A DNA stretch of 64,000 bases from Balanoglossus misakiensis (taxonomy: Eukaryota > Hemichordata): positions 620,001-684,000 of the forward strand of contig CM082587.2 of assembly GCA_040954595.2 (NCBI GenBank), written 5' to 3'. Both the position numbers and the translations under genes were made by a program. Below, piece by piece: positions 30,401 through 38,099 of this stretch. The notes beneath the pieces are model-generated. The model was not told the origin of the DNA, did no database searches, and saw nothing but the letters and a program-made list of their open reading frames with translations. Numbering within the stretch: position 1 is the stretch's first letter; each line of letters opens with the position of its first letter.

Positions 30401-33400
30401 CCCATATACTGAAAAATCATGGCAGACATTGTTACAGGAATCTTCCTGGTGAGAATTTGGCAGTTTGGAATAATTCACGCTGTGGTAAGTGGAATAATAC
30501 AGTTTAGTCAAAACTGACTACTTTCTGAGACCATATGATTGCATAACATGAGGTAGAACTAGGTATAAGTGGGTTAGAACAGTTTTGGTGATAGACCATG
30601 TGCAGACTGTGTACAAACAGAAATGACAACACACCTGATCTATATCAAGTGTCTGTACTGGCAATGTTGGAACAGCACACTGTCTTGGCCCACTGCCAGC
30701 ACCACTGTTTCCATGGTGACCACCAGGCATTGGAGGTCTTCCATCTGATGTGGTGTTACCTGCAGAGAAAGTTTTTAAAACCGGTTTTCATGTGTCCTGA
30801 TAGTATCATTCTATGAAAATAAATTATTGCATTCAAAGCCCCATGAGCTGCCACTGTTTGTATGATTACTAAATTAGAGATTTATATAATTTTAATTGTT
30901 TAGAATTATAATGAATACAGAGAATGACTACAGCGACTTACCAACTGTGACCAGATCTGTGGGATCTCCATTGCAACAGTCAACTGTAAGATAAAAGTAA
31001 GTGCTGTCAATTTCTATGTATTGTATTTGCTGTGGATACAAGTCTGTAATGTGTGACAGAATTATTGAGGGAATTTTTTTAATTGAAGTAACACATACTT
31101 TTGGGAGTTCTTCGGATCCTTGTGACATCAATACACAGACTGGCAATTGTCTGTCCGAACTTGGCGCGATGTGATGGATCCAAAGTTGGTGTTCGACTCA
31201 TGATCCACATACTGTTGTGATCTTGATGACAGGTACCATCTTCCAAAACGCGATTGCAACCATAGAGTACAGCATAGTTGTCGTAGTCAGTTGACATGAT
31301 CCAATAGGGGCCTAAGAATAGAAATGTAACAAATTAATTATGATAAAATAGTCAAAAGTTACAAACAGAATTTTAAACATGTTGAGTAAACAATTACCAT
31401 GATCTCCGATGTCAAATCCTGGTGGGATATCCATGCTGACCTGCCACTTAGCTGCTGTTTCACTGGAATTTCCGTAACTGGCTTTTCCATGCAACGTCAA
31501 ATCATAGCAGGAATGTCCTCTGTTGGGAGCAAGTTTATGAAAGATGCTGTTAACCATTGAAGTCATCACAATATGTGATAGCAAGATATATTGTAAACAT
31601 TTAATATTAACCCTTTCATGGTCTGACTAAACCCCTATATATATTTTTTGAAACTTACTGTATAACTCCTGAGATGGTTACATTGATTTGTCCATCTTCA
31701 TGCAGTGTTAGGATTGTTTTATAAGTGTTTGGAATATTGGGATAGAGTGGAGTGTTTGTCATAGCGACTTCATACCAGACGCCCATGTACTGAAAGAAAT
31801 AATTGAATAATTGAACAACTAATTGAATCAAATGATCAACTGGTCACTTGGCACTATTGGCCAATTGCGAGCCAAAAGCAGAAAGATGACCAGGCATATT
31901 CAGGTTATATTACATCTTAGTGTTCATGCTGTCTGAAAATTTCATTTTAAAACGCTTTCACGTATGTAAAACTCCCTGTGGAGTCCATTGTAAGGTGATT
32001 TACTGAGTTTCTTTTTGTGGTATGGGACATGAAACAGAACTGATGGAGAACGATGAAAACAAAGGCAATTCCATATGTGGTGGTTGGTGGCGCTCTCAGT
32101 CTTTCCACCACAACGAATGACCATATTTGATCCTTACCCTTTCAACATCGAAATTTTCTTGCACTCGCAAGTCTTCTTCCACTCTACACATTCTGTCACC
32201 GCTGCAGTCTGCAAATTTATTTGGAATACAATATCCGTTTTCAGTAAAAAAAAAATCACAAGATATGGTTACCATACCTTGGATAATATGAGTCTACAAA
32301 AATCATGAAATTTGGACAGTAGTTTATTTTATCTTGTCAACTGCAACTCCGCATTGCAACGTAGAAAAAAAGTTCACCCACCCTTAGGAATGATGTTGAC
32401 TTCCGCGGGGTCGAGGCACACCGAGCTTATGACGTCATCGATGACGTCCGTGACTTCATCGGGCAACTGTGCTGTACGGCTGAGAATCCATACCATCGTG
32501 TGGTCGTTGCTACAGGTGCCGTCATCCGTGATTTCGTTACAGCTGTATACCACGGAGTAACTGTTGTAGTCTGTACTCAGCACCCAATAGCTTCCTGTTT
32601 GAAATACAGTTGAGCGAAAGAGCTGGTCAAACATGGCAACCACTCGTTTCATCTTGCTAGCGAGATGAAGGTTGATGATGACTGATAAAGTTTTCTTATC
32701 AAGTTTCCTTACATAGATCTAAAAGAATGAAAGCCATGCAAGGGGTCCCCACCCTTTACCTTCTTGGTCCACTGGCATCATGTTTTCCATATTGGGCCTT
32801 GCATGCGATGGTGGGTGGCCTGGTGGTCTCTGTCCTGGTGGACGGTTTCCCCCTGGTGGTCTTTGCCCTTGTGGTGGATGTGGTGGTCTCTGTCCCTGTG
32901 GAGGGCGCCCTGAACTCGGAGGTAACATCCTGACGACCATTTTGGCAGGGTTGTCGGTTCCAGGTATTCCCAGAAATCTGAATCTATCATCATTTCCCAG
33001 ACATGTTTCGCCCCTTAAAGAAGAGAATAACGTTTTCATTATTCTATCCTCATCACTCTCTCTGGCTGGAACTTGGGTGTGTATTGCTCAAAGAGTGGCA
33101 TGTGTGTTTGTGGTTACTGGCTGCCAAATAGGCTGAGATATGATTTTATTCAAGGTTCAACAGCCAACCGGCAATAGCCAACCCTTTGAAAGTCGTTTGT
33201 GGTTGTAGGCATAAACAGTATTGCCTATGCTCTGAGGGAAAATCATACCAAAGTAAAGAAACATTGGATTTAATTAATGAGCGACAAACCAACTTACATG
33301 CTCACTCCCCGAATTCCCATTCCGATATGACCATTTTCCTGCAGGTGGTATTCTGACATCTGTTTGTCGGGCAGAATGTCAACAGATTGACGGCGACGGA

Positions 33401-34957
33401 CCTCGTGCCATTCCCCCATATACTGCAATAAAAAGTGCCAATGTACAGGTTAAAGGGAAAAATCTCCCTCAAAGCCATATGGACGACTCAAAGTGCTTGT
33501 AAATCGAGTGAAAAGTGGACCCAGTCGAAATCCCCATTCTTGTACCACGACCGGACAGGCGGAGACTTTTTCATCACCGATAACATGTTAGACGGTTGAC
33601 CGATGGCAGACTTAACCTACTTTTATACACAATTCACGACATGACAAATCATTGTAACACAAGCAGATCGATAATCAGTAGAGATAAAACATGGCATGAT
33701 GTGATTTATTTCAACCAAACAATTGTACGTATTTCAGTCATTGGTATTTAGACTACCAGTCACCGAAACAATGTTGATATCCTATTTCCGTCCTGAAAAA
33801 TCGATATGAAGTTCAAAGGCCAATCGGAGCCATACATCATTACGAGCGAATTATTGCATGTACATGTACATTGAAATCGCCTATACAATTCACAAACTGG
33901 CCACTTTTCAAATCATCGTAAACTACGACCTCTTTACAGCAGGTTCGTTTTAATTCACTCTTGGTATAATATGGTCAAAAAGTGAATTATAGACATGATA
34001 ATTGCAGAAACCTCTCTGACATAAGTTATCATGAGGTGTGAAAAATGTGTTTTTTTAAAGATGTCATCTTTAGATAGTACAGTAAAGGTGGACGGAAATA
34101 CCTCTTGACCTCTGACTCGACGTTGTTTCGTGACGTTATCTTGTTTACAACAAATCATGAAATAATATAAAACGATTGCTAGCTATGTCCGGTCTTAGAA
34201 ATAATTTTCGGTGAATTTCTAAATGTTGGTGCTCTCGACCCGACGTAACTGTTCTGATAGCCTCGACAGAATCGAACTTCAAAAATTAACCTTCTTTTGC
34301 TCCGTTCACGGATTAGAAGACTGGCTTTTTGATGATGATGATGCTGCTCTTTTTTCTTGACTTTAGTTTTCAACCATTCTCGAAAACTTTAAAAAGTGCT
34401 CCATTTCGTCACAAAAAGTGGTTTCGTGAAATCAGCACACCGCTATCGCGAAATCCAATAGGTCTTGACCGATATGTTATATGGTTGCGACCAGTAAACT
34501 TCTGCCTGGTAGTGCCAGTTTGCATGCAAGAATCTCTTGATGGATGGGATATTCAATCGGACGATATCCACGTCATTTCACGTTTACAGCTGCAGGTCAG
34601 ACGGGGACGATCGAGTTGAATGGGGGACCTCACCGATTTAGTTGACTATGTCTTGTCGCAACAGTGGAGGGACTGTGGGTAATGGGACCTCAAGTAAAAC
34701 AGAGTTCCCATAATTCCCTTTAGTGGACCAATAGCCAGTGTTTTCGTGATAAAACTTTGCAAAGTTCCTAGAGTACTTGCCACAGTGATAAAAACATTGA
34801 AAAGTTGAAGTAACTTGTGCCATACCTGTTCAACATCAAAGTTCTCTTGCACTTGGATTTCGTCGACAAGACATGCCCTATTTCTTTGATCCCTTGATGG
34901 TCTTGCTAGCACCACTGAGATGCAACTTAGAACAAGTACTGTCCGTAGAAGTTTCAT
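23865..34957 (-). CDS. Secreted mosaic protein: five lipocalin domains, two LDLa, thyroglobulin type-1 and antistasin-like domain (whole gene)
   Basis: Thirty-two coding exons on the minus strand sum to 3,753 nt, i.e. 1,250 codons plus TGA (complement of 23865-23867), with every junction in phase. A signal peptide ([18 protein letters not shown]) starts at ATG 34957. Order: lipocalin 1 (~29-241), lipocalin 2 (~247-420), linker, lipocalin 3 (~452-627), LDLa-1 (~639-676), lipocalin 4 (~678-848), Pro-rich linker, LDLa-2 (~878-914), lipocalin 5 (~922-1095), acidic linker, thyroglobulin type-1 (~1122-1193), Gly/His linker, antistasin-like (~1216-1246). No transmembrane segment is seen, so it is probably secreted. 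ApoD-type lipocalins bind small hydrophobic ligands. LDLa modules bind calcium and protein partners. Thyroglobulin-1 and antistasin modules often inhibit proteases. A carrier or matrix/plasma protein with protease-inhibitory tail is inference. I do not recognise a named orthologue. One intron uses a GC donor. Confidence 0.92.
24719..25931 (-). CDS. Mosaic gene part: acidic linker and thyroglobulin type-1 domain
   Basis: Exons: 25899-25931, 25749-25784 (two short linker exons, [12 protein letters not shown]), 25407-25551, 24719-24798. The last two form a thyroglobulin type-1 repeat: [11 protein letters not shown] at the start, then [28 protein letters not shown] and a final LDC, giving the six-cysteine pattern. 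The usual CWCV core is CQCV here, so the conserved Trp is lost. Thyroglobulin-1 modules in other proteins can inhibit cysteine or aspartic proteases; whether this one does is unknown. Confidence 0.88.
24920..25070. repeat. Alternating purine-pyrimidine (CA/TA/TG) low-complexity block
   Basis: Rich in ACACAC, CATATG, TGCATGCA and TATACA in the intron between exons 24719-24798 and 25407-25551 of the mosaic gene. Open frames here on both strands are by-products of the simple sequence. Confidence 0.6.
26285..27234 (-). CDS. Mosaic gene part: lipocalin domain 5
   Basis: Exons: 27164-27234, 26929-27062, 26606-26730, 26285-26497. Motifs: [20 protein letters not shown] then WYPVA (G-x-W), [17 protein letters not shown] (TDY) and MILSR. 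The Asn-Phe-Asp-Val core of the other domains is changed to NFRF, and the loop before the final helix is very basic (KKEKEQ region). The first intron of this domain has a GC donor (GAG|GCAAGT) at 27163. Confidence 0.9.
27416..27797 (-). CDS. Mosaic gene part: Pro-rich linker and LDL-receptor class A domain 2
   Basis: Exons: 27729-27797 (linker with [14 protein letters not shown]) and 27416-27544. The second encodes [20 protein letters not shown] followed by [17 protein letters not shown], an LDLa repeat with all six cysteines and the acidic calcium site (DCGDGSDE). Confidence 0.93.
27631..27692 (+). repeat. Dispersed repeat copy 2 (~60 bp), lipocalin-mosaic intron
   Basis: Starts GTCCAACCTTACCATAG and ends AACCATGGTGGTAAACGGG followed by TTAA; matches 20623-20683. 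It lies between the exons at 27416-27544 and 27729-27797. Confidence 0.7.
27977..28943 (-). CDS. Mosaic gene part: lipocalin domain 4
   Basis: Exons: 28888-28943, 28639-28766, 28309-28427, 27977-28189. Motifs: [20 protein letters not shown] then WFEIA (G-x-W), [17 protein letters not shown] (TDY) and VWVLSR. The opening CVLDEIQ resembles domain 1 (CLVDEIQ), suggesting these two share a more recent origin than either does with domain 3; this is inference from short segments. Confidence 0.92.
29054..29318 (-). CDS. Mosaic gene part: micro-exon and LDL-receptor class A domain 1
   Basis: Exons: 29295-29318 (only 24 nt, GVCPETAD) and 29054-29176. The second encodes a six-cysteine LDLa repeat: [20 protein letters not shown] followed by [17 protein letters not shown]. 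The calcium-binding core DCIDGSDE is intact. Both exons are flanked by phase-1 introns, as is usual for shuffled LDLa modules. Confidence 0.92.
29479..30983 (-). CDS. Mosaic gene part: linker and lipocalin domain 3
   Basis: Exons: 30942-30983 (42-nt linker with DCCNGDPTD), 30635-30759 (Gly/His/Pro-rich linker with [14 protein letters not shown] plus the domain start), 30272-30408, 29952-30049, 29479-29697. Motifs: [19 protein letters not shown] (G-x-W), then [13 protein letters not shown] (TDY) and MVYGR. The YWI lead-in before TDY is replaced by HRVV and the usual LSR by YGR, so this is the most diverged TDY exon. It is 219 nt rather than 213. The domain is still complete. Confidence 0.88.
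29865..29908. repeat. Near-perfect palindrome of ATAC/GTAT units
   Basis: ACTTTGTATACATATGTATG ... ending CATACATACAAAGT. The arms match around a central TACGTA apart from a small offset. It lies in an intron of the mosaic gene. Confidence 0.6.
31099..32208 (-). CDS. Mosaic gene part: lipocalin domain 2
   Basis: Exons: 32138-32208, 31659-31789, 31398-31519, 31099-31311. Motifs: [20 protein letters not shown] (G-x-W), [17 protein letters not shown] (TDY) and MWIMSR. It follows domain 1 directly, with only a short DCSGDRMC linker. The exon set repeats the phases of domain 1 (1-0, 0-2, 2-1, 1-1), and the last exon is again 213 nt. This points to tandem exon-block duplication. Confidence 0.92.
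32382..34957 (-). CDS. Mosaic gene part: signal peptide and lipocalin domain 1 with Pro-rich insert
   Basis: Exons: 34826-34957, 33298-33422, 32760-33013, 32382-32594. ApoD-like signatures: [20 protein letters not shown] followed by the first-strand Trp (the G-x-W motif), then [17 protein letters not shown] (the lipocalin TDY motif) and WILSR (the third conserved region's Arg). The third exon is 254 nt, about twice as long as in the other four domains, because a stretch of 38 residues rich in RPPGQ/PPQGQ is inserted after MLPPSSG, in what should be an inter-strand loop. Cysteines near the start, mid-barrel and after strand G resemble the ApoD disulphide layout. Initiation at 34957 gives a normal signal peptide; an upstream in-frame ATG (35011) would place a polar extension before it. 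Confidence 0.9.
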
Positions 34958-35669
34958 TGTAAAACGACAAAACACGACCAATGCGCAGTGATGTTGTTTT
35001 GCCCGATGCAATCTAATGGAGTATCAAAGAAACTTTAGTGTGGTGACATCAGCCGATTGAACTCCACTCGACGCTGTGATCTTTGGGTGTGATTTAAACA
35101 CTAGCGGAATATTCTATTGTTTCCCAGGGAAGGGGACCTTTTGGCCTATATGGTCAGTCGCAAACCACATAAAGCAAACCTCTATGTTGGATACGAGTAC
35201 TGCGGCAGTTTTTACACCTATTGTACATGCATGTGAGACAAACTGGAGCTTGTTACCACTAGAAATATCCAATTGATGCCCCTATTTGTAATGGTTCAGC
35301 CCGTATGATTTTTCAAAGTGAGGGACTTCATTGTTCAGAGTCGAGGTGGTTGTTTTTCGTCTCATATCTTCTATCTTGATAACCTTGTCAGTCTCTTAGC
35401 CCAATATCAATAAGATTAGCCACACAGACGACAGCAAACATGGCGCCATTTTGAAGAACTTTATGTATTTATGGCCGAATGTATTTTTGGTACAATGGAT
35501 GCCCGATTGCATTCAACTAGCAACTTTTAAAGTCGATATCAAAAGAACGTGAACATATTTTGTGTAATCTAATAAACGTTGAAACTTTTTCAAATCACCA
35601 TTAGTTTAACATATATAATTCGGTGATGCGACAGCCGATAAAAAATTACGTAATCCTTACGTCACAAAA

Positions 35670-35843
35670 TTACACCTGTCCGACGAATGGTTTGATGATA
35701 AGACCGAAATCTGCGAAGTACGCGTAATACTTATGTCTTTCTGTGAATTTTCTGTTGAGGTACCACGTCACCAAATCAAACGTTGTCCACGAAATTATCA
35801 CAGACGGAATGAAGTATCTGAAGTAGTTGGGGAAACTCGACAT
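35670..35843 (-). CDS. Candidate 57-residue membrane peptide or exon, unrecognised
   Basis: On the minus strand an acceptor-like sequence (TATCCTGCTTTTGCAG) is followed at once by ATG and 57 codons to TAA. The peptide starts MSSFPNYFRYFIPSVIISWT and has one probable membrane segment (about residues 10-29), then a basic stretch (NRKFTERHK) and an aromatic tail. Its composition looks coding. I recognise no family. An alternative is that GGACAG|GTGTAA acts as a donor and the frame continues. An upstream open frame on the same strand (ATG at 38018) ends at AAG|GTGAGC near 37938 in phase 0 and would join in frame. It might be an unrelated small gene in the divergent space before the mosaic gene, or chance. 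Confidence 0.35.
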   Translation of the reverse strand: MSSFPNYFRYFIPSVIISWTTFDLVTWYLNRKFTERHKYYAYFADFGLIIKPFVGQV

Positions 35844-36421
35844 CTGCAAAAGCAGGATAACCCAGTATAATTACAAATGTATATCTTCCTCCATAAATAG
35901 TGCATGTCTCACTCACACGAACAAATGCCTTCTTTCAATTTGCACTTGTACATTATAAACCATCGTCTATTTTCGAACGACACATCTTTCATAGCAACCT
36001 TTGACAGGTTTAAGGTCGCAGAGTTCGAGGACATTAATGGTGGGTTTTAGAATGCTGATAGTGGTTATTACGGTCTTGTTCTACTGTTTTCAAACAAACT
36101 TCCAACTTTAGGACTTGAGAAGTGACAGGTTATGGGGTAGAGAGAGTCAAGGGCGATTCCCAGATAGGTCAACACAAAAAGTAAATCCTCCAAGGTTGTG
36201 GGTTAAAGGAGTTCGAAGGAAGTTGCCGTCACTGGAGGGTTAAAAGCCGACAGCCTTGGTGATTTAGTGAGCTTGTAGTTATTAGTAACAATAGGGTGGG
36301 TGGGAGATATTTGGGTCAGTCACGCGTGGAACACATCAGCGACCAGTAAGGATTGTATTTCGATTAAAAAAACTTCAGGTAACAAGTAAAAATCTTGGAT
36401 GTTGCACTATTGACTAAGAGA

Positions 36422-36503
36422 TGCAGTTCAGTAGCGCGAGGATTTGCCTTGGTCTGTGTGTAAGACGGCAAAACCAGGCAAAACCTCGAGCTACTGAACT
36501 GCA
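36422..36503 (+). ncRNA. Candidate pre-miRNA-like hairpin
   Basis: The arm 36422-36453 (starts TGCAGTTCAGTAGCGCGAGG) pairs with 36473-36503 (ends CTCGAGCTACTGAACTGCA): 29 base pairs, two 1x1 mismatches, one bulged T, and a 19-nt loop. These dimensions fit an animal miRNA precursor. The reverse strand would also fold. I do not recognise either arm as a known miRNA, and a decayed inverted-repeat transposon is the main alternative. Confidence 0.35.
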
Positions 36504-36674
36504 GCTACATTTTCATATAGCTCAACCTCAACCCTTCATAACAACTGTAAGCATGTTTTTCTCTTGTTTTTCTAACTTTTAATCGAGTAAACAACGTGGG
36601 CTTCAAGGAAACTTGAAAGCCAGATCTTCCGCTTGGTCCATTCATCATCTGTCAACATGATGAAGACGGGTCAT

Positions 36675-36732
36675 TGACCTCTGACCCAAGCTGTGCTTCT
36701 TGGAAGACTCTGACGTCAGATCTGTGACGTCA
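36675..36732. promoter_or_regulatory. DR1-like nuclear-receptor site and two CRE palindromes
   Basis: TGACCTcTGACCC at 36675-36687 is a direct repeat of nuclear-receptor half-sites with 1-nt spacing. TGACGTCA occurs at 36711-36718 and again at 36725-36732. Motif matches only. Confidence 0.3.
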
Positions 36733-37245
36733 TCAGAGATTCAGCTTGATATGGTGAACGAAAACACCAACTAATTTAGCTGATTATAGAAGTCAGAGGA
36801 CATCTTAATCGAAGGTTTTCGTCGCCGAGGGCGCTATTACTCTTCGCCATTCTGAGTTGTCTCTGGAAAACTCAGCGGGCGAGGTTGTATTACGAAAGTA
36901 AACTTTCTTGCATTCGAGTAATTCAGGTGGATGAAACCATCACAGTCATTAATTTATATGAGTGAAACAATATTGATCTCACACTGCCGATCTTACAATA
37001 CCAGTGCGAAATAGGACGTCATACGTCTGTTTCGAATATGTGTAAAAATGGTTCCATTTCCAATGAAACCTTTCAGTCGGCAGAAATGAAATCGTGGATA
37101 TACATGTGTACATACACACGTGTATACAATGTGTTCGGATATGCCACACGATATGACATACTGGGCTTCTTATCCAGCTGGGGAGGGTAATGACAAATAC
37201 ACGTGACTAGCCGATGTGCTAAAGATAGAAAGATAGCCACGCTTA

Positions 37246-37303
37246 ACACACACGCACACACACATGAGGACAGACACGCACGGACACGCACACACACACA
37301 GAG
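37246..37303. repeat. CA-rich simple repeat
   Basis: Interrupted ACACAC/GCACAC/GACAC runs in intergenic sequence. Confidence 0.8.
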
Positions 37304-37505
37304 TCAAAAAATGCGGCAGACAACAGAAAAGCGTACCGAAGGGAGGAAACTGTCGACGGGAGAGACGGACAGATAGTCAAAGTGAGTGGCGGTGAAGAAG
37401 ACAACATCTAATAGCAAATCCCCTCATTAGCAGTAGCAGAATTACGAGTGACGAAATATGATGATATTAGTGAAAGATTAAATCCGGACTAGAGTCAGTC
37501 TCAAG

Positions 37506-37543
37506 TAACGCGATTCAAGTCAATGTCGACTTGAATCGAGTTA
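37506..37543. repeat. Inverted repeat, 16-bp arms with one mismatch
   Basis: TAACGCGATTCAAGTC and GACTTGAATCGAGTTA separated by 6 nt. A short extension of similarity (CAAGT ... ACTTG) flanks it. Confidence 0.65.
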
Positions 37544-38099
37544 CGTGACACTTGATTCTTGTCGGTGTTAACGAGGCGGATGTGTATCGAAAAAAATACT
37601 TTTTTGTCAAGTAAAATTAAGAGAGATGGGTACCACGCACTGCCAACTATAACCTTACACCATGGCCCCTCTTGTGTGGAGGGGCCGTGCTTACACATTG
37701 GCCCGGGTCTACTGTCATGTAAATATACAATTACCCGCTATCTGGTCATTATCTGGTCATAATAGGAAACCACAACATACCATGACAATTGTCAATTAAG
37801 AAACTGGGTTAATAGGGTCTTTAAAACAGAGCCACGGCTTCCAATAGATATATGTGAAGGCATTGACCACTTGAAAGTAACTGAACACCAAAAGACACAA
37901 TTGGAACAATACATCCCGCTATTCTGTGTTTGCTCACCTTGGATATTGATTGTACTCGAGGAGCGCTAATTGACCGTCCGACAGGGCAAAAAAAGGAAAC
38001 TTTGGCCGAGGAAAGCACTGAGTAAAAGGACTTAGAACATATAGAATGCAGTCCTGTGTCTCATTAAGACCCATCGAGTCTATCAGAATACAGTACTTT

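Noticed and set aside
32780-33136. Gly/Cys-rich plus-strand open frame
   Set aside because: It is antisense to the Pro-rich insert exon of the mosaic gene; the minus frame has matching splice sites and domain context.
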